The notes under the pieces: model-generated
The model's input: the letters and a program-made list of their open reading frames with translations, nothing else
The model's database searches: none
Told to the model about the DNA's origin: nothing
Translations under genes and position numbers: made by a program
Part shown: piece after piece, positions 40,088 to 51,743 of the stretch
Layout: every line of letters begins with the position of its first letter
Numbering within the stretch: position 1 is the first letter of the stretch
NCBI GenBank assembly: GCA_034670405.1
Contig: JAXDDX010000016.1
Coordinates: forward strand, 1,260,501 to 1,324,500
Direction: 5' to 3'
Length of the DNA stretch: 64,000 nucleotides
Origin: Hoplostethus atlanticus
Lineage: Eukaryota; Chordata; Actinopteri; Trachichthyiformes; Trachichthyidae

Positions 40088-40558
40088 CTAACAGGGGGAG
40101 GCGCTCATGTGCATGTGTGTGTGATAGTGTGGGGGGAGTACAGGGGACGGAGGCATGGCCATGGGGAGGGGCTGGGCCTGGGGTTGTGAAGAGTGTGACC
40201 TAGGAAGGGTGTGTGTGGAGGGGTAGGCAGCGGACTGCGGGGGCATATGGTAGCTTGCTCCAGAAGAGCCGGAGGGCGGGCCCCCCATGCCCACGGCCTG
40301 GCCGCCCATCTGGGGTTTGCTTTTGGATGGTGCTGGAGGGGTCTGGTTGAGCTGGATGGAGATGTCACTGGAAGCTTCGGAGGCGCTGCGGCCTCTCTTA
40401 GGGGGAGGCCAGGAGGATTCTGGGTGGAGATACTGGCCACTGTAGTCGCTGCTCTCCGACAGGCGGGGGCGGTAGAGGGCAGGATGGGGGCGGTACATTT
40501 CCTCCTCAGCATAACGCTTCATAAACAGATAGACTGACATCACTCCAGCCCCCTGAGG

Positions 40559-40593
<35 letters not shown>

Positions 40594-40692
40594 GAGAGAG
40601 AGAGCACAAAAGAACAGGGGAGAGAGAGAAGAGTGGAGAAAGAGAGAGAAAGAGAAAGAGAAAGAATAGAGATAAAAAGAGATGAGGAGGGC

Positions 40693-40727
<35 letters not shown>

Positions 40728-41204
40728 GGGGGATTTAGTGATATAAATACATAGGTTTCAGAGAAGTAATACAGTGGAAAGTAAAAACTAGCAAGTGAAG
40801 AAAGCGTGGGTGAAGAGAAAAGGAGATTATAAGTGTGAAAGATAGGGAAGAGGTGGGGAAAGAAAAAAGGGATGTGTGAGGTTGAGAGGTGAGAGGAGTG
40901 TGTATGTGCTTTGGATTGCTGAGGATTGAGGGAGATGGGGGGGCCTCACTTTAAACTGGATAAACAATACACTGAAAGGATAGGGGAAGAGAAGGGAGAA
41001 AAGAGAGGGTAGAGGAAGGGAGGAGGGGAGGAGGTTAGTGCGCACGGAACTGCCCACTGCACCACATTAGAGTAGTACTGCTGATGATGGGAGAGAGGCG
41101 GGAGAAGAGGGGGGGAGGGGAGAAGGAGGGAGGGAGGGGAGGTGGGAAGATGAGCAGAGAATTTCATATAAAACTGCATCACCACAGACATGCATGCACC
41201 CACA

Positions 41205-41237
<33 letters not shown>

Positions 41238-42456
41238 GCGAGCCCTGCAGTGCTACTGGACCTGGACACATCCATTCACAACCTCACTATATCTCCAGAA
41301 TACTAATCCTATTACCTGCTTGCACACTCAGCACAGAATTCTCCAGGGCGAACCACTCGCTCTATAGAAATGAAAATATATTGTCTATATGTACACAAGC
41401 AAACAACCAATCAGCTTCTCTCTCTCTCTCTCTCTCCCATACACACCCCCCCAGACTGACCTCTTTGAGTAAGAAGGAAGAGGCAGCGAAGGCGAAGGAC
41501 CATCCATAGTGGTAGTGGAAGAACTGCTCGGGTTCTCTGGGCCGGTTCATCACCTCGTCATTAATACTGGAGATGTAGAGCACCAGGCCCACCACCAGAC
41601 TAAGGCCTGCACACAACACATTAGCAGTGACAGAGAGAGAGAGGCGACATTAACACTGACACCAGAGGAGATGAGGTGCCGAGTGACCACTTCAGACTCT
41701 CAGCTTCAATAACACTGATGAATGGAGATGGGGGGGGGGGGGGGGGGGGGGGAAAGATCAGAGGGAGTGTGTGTGTGTATATTAGAGAGAGAGTGATATA
41801 TATATATAGAAGGAAAGAGAGAGAGTGAGAGCGAGAGAGTCAAAGAGATTGAAAAGTATTGTAAAAGTAGCATGAACAGTTTTTTCATGAGAGCTAAACG
41901 CAGCATGCTGAGTTAAAGGTCTGCAGTGTACATTCAGTAGGATGCCCCTATGGAAAACAAGATGAGGCTTTCAAAGCTCACACATACAACATTTAAACCC
42001 CTCTCTTTCCAGAAATGCCCACATGCCCTCTACCCTGCCTTAGAAATGACACGTGTATGAGATGCAACATATGGTCAACAACATTTCCAATCAATATTTA
42101 CAGAAAGCTACATTCTGGGAATAAGAAATAAAAGTGCACTTAAACCAGCAGTCATATTTTTAGCTTTTATAGACTGTAAAATTAAAACGCACCCCGAGCT
42201 GTCAGGCGGGGTTGCGCCCTTTACATAAATGGCCCGGTCACACACTTGTGTTGTCGATGTAAAATTGAAAAGCGTGGAAAATGTAGAAACCGTGTTGCTG
42301 CTGTCAGTCATGCAGTAGCAGCACATCTTTATCTAAATAAGTAACACCAGAACACTAAAACACACATAGAAAGAGAGAAAATGTGCTCGTGTACATACTG
42401 TATGTGTGTGCAAGAGAGAGAAAGCCGAGAGAGAATGAGGGAGGAAAAGAGATGGC

Positions 42457-42491
<35 letters not shown>

Positions 42492-45318
42492 AGACAGTCA
42501 CAAAGTCGAGGCAGAGAGACCAACCTCTAATCAATCTAAAATGATTGTGTTTCTATCCACCCTCCTCTCTCTTTACCTCTGTAATATTAACCACAACATG
42601 ATGTCAGAGCACCCAGCCAGTCGACCCGAGATACAATATTTACCAACCCACCGTGTCGGTGATGCTGGTGGGATAGACTCGGCTCACTCAATAGTCCCCC
42701 CACACACCACCACACCACCACGGTGACTCAGAGTACTGAAATAATACACTCTGAATGAAGAACGGAGCAGGAAAAGGGAAGGTGAGAAGAGAGTGAGCGA
42801 GAGGAGAGAGAAACAGAGAGAGTAAATAAAACAGTGAGGGGGAAGGCAGAGGGAGGTATGAAGGGACACAGGAGGAAGGAGAGCGATGGAGGGAGGGAGC
42901 GTTCGGAGAGAGAGAGGCTTAGTGCAGCAGAATATTTAACCGCCCGACAGCAATTTGATACACTTTCCCCCTTTTATCACCCTTATAAAGTAGAACTACT
43001 ACACTTTCACCACAGGCTGTAAACGTTACGTAACTCCCATTACGTAACCACAATTATTTTGACACCCTTTATCAGCAAACTGCTACGGCAAGATGGGGTT
43101 GACATGGCAGCTATTTGATGCATCTCTGGTGCATCGTGCTGCTGTTTCCTTCTCAAACATGTTAAGTGAAACAGGCTTCAGTGAACATGAGCTCCAGTTT
43201 GTTCTGAACAAGTCTATCCCTCGCTGAGTACATGAAATGGGCCCATTAGAGCCATCTGCTGTTCAGGAACGTTCACTACAGTAATGCAGAAATTTCAACT
43301 GAAGAGCTTGCCTCTGAGGCCTAAGGAATACTGCATGCACATGCTGCATGTGAATGAATCTTTCACCAACCCTAGGCACCGTCCCAAGCCCAGTTGTTTT
43401 GCCCTTATGGCTCATCTCAGGAAAAGCGGATCCTAAATATGGAGCCGGTTTTACTCAAAAGTACTGCAAAGCCCAAAGAAGAAGAACTCTCATCCTGCAG
43501 GAGCCATCACCTTTCCTGGTGACAGCCTACACACCTGCATCATACACTAAAAATAGAGCAGTGATGGAGTGTCTCTATGTGTGACACAGGACACACCAGG
43601 CAGCGGTGATCAATCTCAGAGTGAAGGAATGGTGACAGCAGCATGAGTAATGGGTCCCACCTGAGAGGATGAAGAAGATTCCAGAGACAAAGGCCAGGAT
43701 GGTCCGCTGGGGTCGGATGTGGCCGATGTTGCTGATCACAAAGGCCGTGAAGACAAAGAGCAGCGACACCATTGGGAAGGGCGTGGCTGTACGCACCATC
43801 TCTACAGGGGGGAGAGGCCACAGAGTTGGACAAAGCTGATGGGATGAGTCCATGAGATATATCCCTGGACCCTAACCTCTCTCTGGATGTACAATCTGAT
43901 TAGGCAATGAAAAAATGGAACATATGCTCAATGATGAGTTGTTGTCCAGAACTTGCTACTGCTGCAGGAAATAGGGAGATGGGAAACAGTATTTCACTAT
44001 AGCATTGGTTTGCGTTTTTTTTCAAGATGTAGCCAAATCTCAACAGGATTGATTTGATGAATTGTCTAACTGCTTTGTAATTATGGGAAAAGGGAGCTGC
44101 AATATAAACTGTCACTAAAAAGGTACAACAAGACACGGCAGTGTTTTGAACACCAGTTAGATTACAGGAGAATACCAGTGAATTTCAGCACAGTAGAATA
44201 TACTGCCATCATGCTTCATTACAACTCATTTTGTAGTATTGAAGATTCATTACTGCCCGCTCAGCCACAGAGGGAAGAACTTGACCAGACCACTAATCTT
44301 GGATTTTATATGAAGAGTTTAATTACAAAATGAAGTTGATTTTAAAGATAAAATCATATTTTAAATAATGAATTTCAGGTGGCAACATTTTTCTACACTG
44401 GGTATAAAGCATTTTGGAGTGAGACACCTCATATACACCTCCTTTGGGACTAACAGGAGGATTTTTCTTACACATCTTCTAAATGTAATGGTCTATGTAG
44501 TAAAGCTCACAGAGAAGGTTTAATAATATGTTTCAGTGCCTATAATCAATCAGAAGGGGGACTCCCCAGTAATCCATAACCCAAAGACAATGTGTGATTT
44601 CAGTGGGTTATACTCACTGAGTATGTTTGCAGTGTTCTCAGTAGTGATCTCTATCTCTGGTTCAGTGAAGTACTCCGATGCTACACACCTGCCGTTTTCC
44701 GCTCCTGAGAGGAAACACAGAAAATGGGAAATGTCGGAGTTTGCTTTTAGGATCAAAGTCAGTGATGCGTAAAGATGTGTAAAAACCGCGCGGGTCTCTG
44801 CTGTCCTGCTCGCAGGTAACGCTCATGTTTTGTGACAGCCATTATTCTAGAGGCTAGAAGCTTTCTTTCTCCCTCCCCTCCTCTCTTTAACTCTCACCTT
44901 CAATCTCTCCTGTTGCTGTGTGTTTGTGTTTGTCCATGTGAAGATGTGTACACATGCACTGCCGTTGTTTATACATGTGTGCGTCTATATATGCATGCGC
45001 ACGTGTATGCCTGCTGTGTTCTATTGTCCATATGAATATTTCAATGTGTTGCTGTGTGCACGTGCATGCAGCAGTGTTAAGGTGTGCAGGTTTGTGCATG
45101 TGTAGAGTAAGCATCTTCCTACCGGCCACGAAGCAGACCCTCCAGAGGCCGGAGTGCAGGGCCATCTTCACCTCCATGCTCTGGTTCTGCTGTAGGATAA
45201 TGCCCTCCACCATGATCAGCCAGTAGTCTGTGGACACAGCAACCCCCACCAGCAGCAGCCCACAGGCTCCAAACACCGTGGACAGGATGGTCAACGCACG
45301 GCTGCTACACGAACTCAT
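40088..45318 (-). CDS. cacng7: TARP gamma-7 (AMPA-receptor modulator), complete, five coding exons
   Basis: Coding exons in transcript order are 45318-45123, 44704-44618, 43801-43661, 41606-41461 and 40552-40088 (TAG). The phases join to 344 codons. The ATG (MSSCSSRALTIL) immediately follows an acceptor AG and matches the human MSHCSSRALTLL start. Gamma-7 is a type II TARP of the claudin fold that modulates AMPA receptors. Visible: TM1 near residues 11-30, sequon NQS at 45, HSGLWRVC near 55-62, GRCVASEYF, TM2 (PFPMVSLLFVFTAFVISN), IGHIRPQRTILAFVSGIFF (TM3 start), VGLVLYISSINDEVMNRP, TM4 (WSFAFAASSFLL), then YRPHPALYRPRLSESSDYSGQ and the terminal MHMSASPC, the gamma-5/7 type end (human ISTSPC). 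The tail carries a Pro/Ser/Gln/His-rich insert that makes it about 70 residues longer than the 275-residue human protein. Confidence 0.96.
40553..41460 (-). other. cacng7 intron 4
   Basis: Purine-rich on the plus strand almost throughout, with (CA)n at 41212-41237. No coding sequence. Confidence 0.8.
40565..40735. repeat. (GA)n-rich tract beside cacng7 last exon
   Basis: Repeated GA runs (40565-40605, then 40620-40735 with AAAG interruptions). In the sense (minus) strand they are CT runs, the nearest ending about 12 bases before the last cacng7 exon, where they act as the polypyrimidine tract. Confidence 0.9.
41607..43660 (-). other. cacng7 intron 3
   Basis: 2-kb intron with a G23 homopolymer (41730-41752), (GA)n runs near 41790-41840 and (GT)n at 42459-42488. 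No coding sequence. Confidence 0.8.
41730..41752. repeat. G23 homopolymer
   Basis: Twenty-three consecutive G on the plus strand (C in the cacng7 transcript), about 125 bases upstream of an acceptor. It is prone to slippage and possibly to quadruplex formation. The exact length is uncertain in any assembly. Confidence 0.85.
43802..44617 (-). other. cacng7 intron 2
   Basis: Unique AT-rich intron between the exon coding GRCVASEYF and the TM2/TM3 exon. No repeat or coding sequence noted. Confidence 0.8.
44705..45122 (-). other. cacng7 intron 1 (between first two coding exons)
   Basis: Short intron containing imperfect TG-rich sequence (44915-45110). No coding sequence. Confidence 0.8.
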
Positions 45319-45433
45319 CTGGAGGTGAGGGAGGAAGGGTGTGAGAGGGGCAATGTGAGAGAACGAAGCAATACTCATCAAAACTGCAGAGACAGAAAAT
45401 GAGAAGAGAGAGGGGAGGAACAGAAGGTGTTGT

Positions 45434-45434
<1 letters not shown>

Positions 45435-45471
<37 letters not shown>
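45435..45471. repeat. (CA)n microsatellite
   Basis: Uninterrupted CA run, about 115 bases upstream of the cacng7 start exon; a UG repeat in the sense RNA. Confidence 0.9.
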
Positions 45472-45477
<6 letters not shown>

Positions 45478-45683
45478 CACAGAGACAAACAGCTGATGGC
45501 TATCTTTCTATCTTGCCATGTTGTGGCTGGAGATGAATTAGTGACGCATCCACTGCCAACAAATCCTGTTAAAGGTCAGAGGGGAGTCAGCGCAACAGAT
45601 GACGATGGCTAGTTCACTTCATGGTAAATCAAAGTTACACGTGCAAAAAAAAACACTTAACAGAGAGTTTGAGAGATAGATAC

Positions 45684-45688
<5 letters not shown>

Positions 45689-45729
<41 letters not shown>
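45689..45729. repeat. (GA)n microsatellite
   Basis: About twenty uninterrupted GA dinucleotides in the presumed cacng7 5' intron. Confidence 0.9.
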
Positions 45730-45737
<8 letters not shown>

Positions 45738-45877
45738 GGAGAGATATGGGGGGGGTCCTTTGTGAGTCAGATATTGTCTTCCTGTGCCTTAGTGCTGGTT
45801 GACTGGCCAAGACTGCACTGCAAATCCTTTATTCTCACTGAGCACACTGTCTATATGTGTGTGTGTCTGTGTACATT

Positions 45878-45910
<33 letters not shown>

Positions 45911-46164
45911 ATACATGTGTGAGTGTGTGATCGTTCAACTACTAGCCCGTACTTTGAGACGTATGTAACTTTTCTTGCTGTATCACAATCTACTATATCA
46001 CAATTCAGTTTCATCTACTTGACAAGTAATGCAGAATAAATGCGTATGGGAGACGTTGAGTTAGGGTGGTGTCATATACGGTATTAGAGTTATTTGTTGT
46101 GCCTTAACGCTAGGAGGATCACGTGTCCTGCATCTGCACCGATCTCTTGGGCCAGTGGTTTCTT

Positions 46165-46835
46165 TTCCTAAGTTATTATCCTGCTGGAAGTATCCATTTC
46201 ACAAAAGGTAGACTGTGGCCATGGAGGGATGCACCTGGTCCGCAACACTGTTTAAGGTATAATGTGGCGTTCAATTACTCAATCAGGTACCAAAGGGCCT
46301 AATGTGTGACAAGAAAAAACATTCTCCATATCATTGCATCACCTCCAGCAGCCTGTACCATTGGCACCAGGCAGGGTGGCTCCATGGATTCATGATGTTT
46401 ACGCCCCTTACGCCTAATTCTGACCCCTCCCACCAGCATTTCGCAACAGAAACCAGCATGCATTGAGCCAGGCAATGTTTTCCACTCTTCAGTCGTCCGT
46501 ACCTACCTGTTTCAAGGCACATCACTGTTGTACTGAGCTGTTTTTTAGATGCTTGTTGCCTGCCTGTTACCTTCAGTGAGTCTTGCCACTTTCCTCTGGT
46601 GTGCAGAAATCCCACTAGATCCATCATTTCTGAGATGCTGGAACTGCGTTTGGCACCAACAATCAAACCACAAAGTCACTTACTTCATGCATCTTGTCGT
46701 TCTTTGCTTAGTCAAACAGTAATTGAAACTCTCGACTCAGTCTGTATGCTTTCTATACTAAGTCACAGTCATATAACGCACTGTCTAGAGGAATGAGCCG
46801 TTTGGATCATATCTAATACTGGCCACTATATTAAA
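46165..46835 (-). mobile_element. Degenerate Tc1/mariner-like transposon relic
   Basis: The sequence follows, in reverse, the middle and start of the same fish Tc1-like family as the element at 15971. Recognisable pieces include TTATCCTGCTGGAAGTA, the ACATTCTCCATATCATTGCA area, ATTCTGACCC, and AAATCCCACTAGATC with TTTCTGAGATGCTGGAAC. A decayed end, ATCTAATACTGGCC (compare ACCTAATAAAGTGGCC), closes it near 46835. The transposase frame is broken by many changes and one end is missing. The best surviving antisense frame (46666-46331) is not a functional protein. Confidence 0.7.
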
Positions 46836-48078
46836 TGTATCATGTTTACTTTTTTACATGAATCATGTTAAGGCTACTTTTCTACCAACCATGATTCAGT
46901 CTTGCTTTTCCCATGTTCCTCCTTTATGTACCAAACCAGTCTCTGAAAAGCACTGTCATAAATGCTAGAGTAATAGTTGACTAGTGCCTGATGATGGAAT
47001 GGCAATGGGAAATGATAACTCCTAGAGATGGAGCTTGGCCTCATCTTCCCTGGCCAACCACTGTGACTACTCTGGTTAATATAAGTTACAAGCTATGTCA
47101 AAGTCAATGGAGCAGCAGGGATGAATGGAGCTTCTTTTCTGAGTGCGAAATGAGAAGGATGGGGAACAACAGAGCTGGCTGCTGGTAAAGAGACTTAAAA
47201 GAAGTGAGAGAAATCACAGGAGAGTGTGGACACGTAAGACAGAACAGAGCAGATGGAAAACAAAGATCCACCAGTGAGACAGACAGATGCAGTGGAAAAA
47301 GCCACACCAGCCATAATGAGGCAGACAAACAGAAGAAAAAGACATGAAAACCACAGCACTCCACGAGGTTTTTCAAGAATTTTCCACATTACTCAGCACA
47401 TGAATGATCATGTATCCTTTCAGTTTAAGGCAAAAAATAAGACACCAAAAACTAAGTTACAAGACACATGGCACACATTCACATAGCAGCATATATGACA
47501 GCATCATGCCACCATCATTTCAGACACAAGAGCAAAAGGTTTTTATCATTTCATGAGTTTCACTCCCGTTCCAGCAGTCCTGACTTTCATTTTCATCAGC
47601 CAATCACATATTTCCTCTCTCTAAAGTGGTTGTGACTCATATAGTAGGCCCAGAACTGGCCACTGGCCTGCTGTGCTGCTGACACATGGGGCTCGGGGAG
47701 AACAAGGGAGGACAAGGATGGGAGGCAAGAGGGCGCCAGCGGTTGGGCATGGGAACGGTAGCAGGGAGACACACGCCCCACAGGGGAAGGAGGTTGAGCC
47801 AAGGGGAATCAGAGAGGACCGAGTGGAGTCATCGGAAATAGAAGCAAGAGGGAAAGTCAAAGACAACTCACAGAAAGGACAGAAAACTGGAGGCAAAGAG
47901 GAAGGAGACGTAAGAAAACCCGAGAGTACGGGTGGTGGAGCGGAGGGGAGGTGGTGGTACGAATCACACCTTCCGAGAGTTGTAGGACGTGCCAAAGTAG
48001 TCAGGAGTGAGTACGAATCAATTGCAGATGCAGCACTGCAGGAATGAGTGGATGTGCCTGACTGGCTCGCCAGACTAG

Positions 48079-48099
48079 TTCAGCACCACGGACAGCACC
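48079..48099 (+). promoter_or_regulatory. RE1/NRSE silencer (REST binding site)
   Basis: TTCAGCACC followed directly by ACGGACAGCACC matches the 21-bp RE1 consensus at 20 of 21 positions (the only change is G to A at position 19). REST binds RE1 through zinc fingers and silences neuronal genes outside neurons. It lies about 1.4 kb inside the inferred cacng7 first intron and 2.8 kb upstream of the ATG exon, a usual place for a REST site of a synaptic gene. Confidence 0.88.
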
Positions 48100-49517
48100 C
48101 TCATCACTATTGCTATGCTGAAGAGAATGCAAGTGTTGCCGGGGCGTCCCCCTTTTTTGGCATCAATGAAATGCATCCCTCTGGTTTACAATAGATTTGG
48201 GAAAAACTGAAGGGAAACATTTTACCTCCCCACCACCCACGTATTGTGAGAACACCATCCCAAACAAATCCTCCACAGAGATATGGTGTGGCTTTTGGAG
48301 AAACGGGTATTGTAGAGTTGGATCTGAGGTTGAGGAAACGATTCAGGTTCCATGTTAGATTTGTGATAACAATCCCATTTTGGTGCTCTGAGGCAGGCCC
48401 CCTCCGTTCCCTCACCCAGAAAGTAATGAGCCAATTGAAATGGTGCGATAGGAGCCACAGGGGGACAAAAGGTTTAATTCTCTCTAATCTGTCACAATCT
48501 ACAGACTCACATCACCTCTCAGCCCCTCAGAAAAGGAGAGACGGAGAGAGAAAGAGGAAGTGATGGATGGTATGGTAAATGGTGAGAGGAAAGGATAGGT
48601 AGATGTGCTGGTGAAAACAACACAAGCAAAGTGGCAGCAGAAATGCAGCTATGGGAGAGGAGAGAGAGAGTAAACAGTTCACCACGGGCCAGGTCTGTAA
48701 GGCGGAAACAGTGGGAGCATTTCAGACAGATATAGGTTAACATAGGGAAAGACCTTGGCCCAAAAATGCAAGGAGTACCCAACGTGGACGCGCACGACGG
48801 GAATGCGCCTACACCTGTGCTAAACTAACCACTGGCTACTAACCTTGACCACCCAGCAGCAAAACGAAAGCAGACGCTGCCCCGAGACCGTCCGAAGAAA
48901 ATAAATGCCTTCATAGCGACTGAACGTAAATATCGTGACTCAACGGGCGGGTGTGCTCATCACGTCTAAAAGCATTTGGAGCTGCGTAGCCTACACTAAT
49001 ACAACTCGCACCGTTCATCACTCAGTATCTACGATGCACCGTGCATTTACAAAAAACGCAGTCTGTATCACAGTAGAGGTTTGAATCAGGCAGTGATATG
49101 CGCATAGGCTTGTTTAGACCTCCCCCCCCCTCCTCCCACCACACACACACACACACACAACACACAAACACACACTGTCACACACACTCACACGCGGAGT
49201 TTGGAAATGATCAACATAGACCAGGGAACATGTGTGACTCCTGTATGTGCCCGGTCAGCGCCGGGGACCGAGGCGGACGTCAGGTAGCACCATTATCTCA
49301 CTGTGATTTCTGCGCGCTCTCCAAATAAGACGAGCGGTTTGTCTTTACGCTGGCACGACATCAGAGCATGTTGACTACGAACGCTCGTCCTGCAAAGCCT
49401 CGCGCCACACTCGAGCCCGTTACCGAGGATAATAAGGTAAGGCTTGAAGAGTATACGTTGAAAGACATGTTGGAAATAATCTTTAGCAAGTATTTTTTCT
49501 GAAGCCAAAATACTCAC

Positions 49518-49600
49518 CCTGCCACGGGAGACACTCCAAGTCGTGCGCACACCGTCAGTAGCCAAGAAACCTCACACCTTGGAGGCTTGGTGGGTTTTGC
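49518..49600 (-). other. cacng7: Possible cacng7 first (non-coding) exon
   Basis: On the minus strand GTGGCAGG/gtgagta is a good donor ending a segment at 49518. It sits beside CpG-richer sequence at 48880-49560 with no TATA box, as in many neuronal promoters. The 5' end is not determined, and the upper coordinate given is arbitrary. Confidence 0.35.
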
Positions 49601-49609
49601 AGTCTCTTA

Positions 49610-49642
49610 CTCTCTCTCTCTCTCTCTCTCTCTGTCTCCCCC

Positions 49643-49681
<39 letters not shown>
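49610..49681. repeat. (CT)n microsatellite
   Basis: CT dinucleotides with a short GTCTCCCCCCC interruption, close to the presumed cacng7 promoter. Confidence 0.9.
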
Positions 49682-49686
<5 letters not shown>

Positions 49687-49822
49687 CTGTGTGTTTTCCC
49701 TTAAGCCCCCTTACCCATCCTCTAAATCCCTCACTCTCTCTTTCACTCAATCTGTCCTCAGCACTGCGGTGGATCGGTTCAGCAAGCTACTTCGGCTACA
49801 ATAGGGATAGTGGGAGCTGGAA

Positions 49823-49858
49823 GAGTGAGTGAGTGAGTGAGTGAGTGAGGGAGAAATG

Positions 49859-49895
<37 letters not shown>
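49823..49895. repeat. (GAGT)n then (GA)n microsatellites
   Basis: Six to seven GAGT tetranucleotides at 49823-49848 followed after a short gap by a (GA)n run at 49863-49895. Confidence 0.85.
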
Positions 49896-49898
<3 letters not shown>

Positions 49899-50385
49899 GA
49901 CACTGAGTTTGATTTTGAATGGGAGGGGGAGGAGGAGGGGAACTTAAATGCAGATGTAAGATGTGTAGCAGCATGAAATATATATAATGTGTATTTTCTA
50001 TAGGTGGATGGAAATGTCTTCACAAAAATCCAAGGAAATCATCCAGGGATAATATGAGACTACAACTTTCTGTCCTGTATAGATGCAGTTCATTCACTGC
50101 TCAAATAGAAAACAAATGACAAGTGATGCAATGTGACTGATTGTAATCAAATGACCCAAGCATTTTCATTTCACCCCCCAGATGAGTACAGTTGAGTCCA
50201 ATGGTACAGCCTACTGTAACCTGCAGTTTCTCTCTCTCCATCCCTCCCTTGCTCTTTCTCTTGCCCCCTCCTCCTTTTTCTCCTGTGGTCTATGTCCCTT
50301 GGTCTATTTTTAGATAGCTGTTGGAGGGATCCTATATTTTTAGTAACGATATCAATAGTCTACTGCACACTCTGACCTCAGGGCA

Positions 50386-50389
<4 letters not shown>

Positions 50390-50428
<39 letters not shown>
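50390..50428. repeat. (GA)n microsatellite
   Basis: About nineteen uninterrupted GA dinucleotides. Confidence 0.9.
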
Positions 50429-50430
<2 letters not shown>

Positions 50431-51569
50431 TGGGAGGGGTGAGATGGAGAGACTGAGGCAAGATAGAGTAAGAAATGAGAGAGAGAAAGAGAAGGCAGCA
50501 GTGAAGAGGAGGGATAGTATCATGTCACAGTGACAGTGGCTGATGGAGTGCACCTTCAACTCCAGCCAGTTAGTGTTGGAGGTACAGACAGACAGAGACA
50601 GACAGACAGGTTTGGACTGAAGGACACAGCGAGGCGAGTTCACCAGCTATGTAGTGGCAGCCTGTGGTGAACAACCGCCATATAAGGAAGCAAACAACAT
50701 AGAAATGATCTTTACACAATTGTATTTTATGTTTGATTTTCTTTAGGAGTTTCATTCAAGATATCTACTGTAAAATGTGATGTCTACTCTGACTCATTAC
50801 TAGAGTTAAAATAACATGAAAACTTTACATTTACTTTACATTATTATTATTTGTGTTGTTTTAAATAGTGAGAAGATCAGATAAAACAAAATCCTCTCAA
50901 AGTGTTTTGGAAAGAAAAGCCTCAGTTTAAATGTCACACATTAAAAGGTTGGTGAATTAAGGTGAGGAGGGTTTTCCCTCCACCACATCCGTCTCACATT
51001 CTCACTGTCTGAACGCCGGCGATAAAGAATAGAAACCATAAACATAAAACCCATCATAATATTGATGTAGAGGCTGGGTCAAGACATGACATGATACTCT
51101 TATCAACAGACAACAGAGAGGCGGGCTTCAAAGAGATGATGGCTGCAATAATGAATCTTGACAACATGCTTTATAGAGAATGACATAAAACTATGTAGTA
51201 AACCATTTACAGTGCAGCAGTGACAGAAAATGGAGACAAACCGAGAGATAGAGAGAGAGAAAGAGAGAGATCAGGGATATAGATGAAGGGCAGAGAGAGC
51301 GGGAGAGAGGGAGTGAGGAGAGGGAGGTAGAGAGGGAGATGGGAAGTTGATGAGATTTTAATGTGAAGGTCAACTTGTTATAACTCAGATCTCTACGGGG
51401 ATGTTAGTCCCCGCTTGGGGGTTGGGGGAGGGAGGGGTGGGGGGGTGGGGTGAGGGAGGACGACTGCTTCAGAGGAGAGGAGGAGAGCGCAAGGGAGTGA
51501 AAGTGAGATGCCTGGGAGGTGATTTTGCTGGTTCAACAACTACCACCGTAAATACAGGGGTCAGCATCT

Positions 51570-51635
51570 TGTGTGTGTGTGTGTGTGTGTGTGCACATGT
51601 GTTTGGGCTGTGTGTGTGTGTGTGTGTGTGTGTGT
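51570..51635. repeat. Two (GT)n runs
   Basis: Two GT dinucleotide blocks separated by about 17 bases, 110 bp before the pentanucleotide array. Confidence 0.9.
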
Positions 51636-51743
51636 TAGAGATTGCATTTTATGTGTGAGTATGTGTGAAACTGACGGAGAGGGAGGAGTGAGCATGACGG
51701 AAAGAGGGGTGGAGAAGACAAAGCAAGTGGCAGCACGTTTGGT

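Larger units (their letters stand above)
45319..49517 (-). other. Probable cacng7 5' UTR intron
   Basis: Lies between the acceptor just ahead of the cacng7 ATG and the donor at 49517. Contains (CA)n 45435-45471, (GA)n 45689-45729, (GT)n 45885-45910, a Tc1-like relic 46165-46835 and the RE1 at 48079-48099. No other gene recognised. Confidence 0.5.

Noticed and set aside
46331..46666. 112-codon minus-strand frame
   Set aside because: It falls inside the decayed Tc1-like relic and does not follow the transposase frame throughout.
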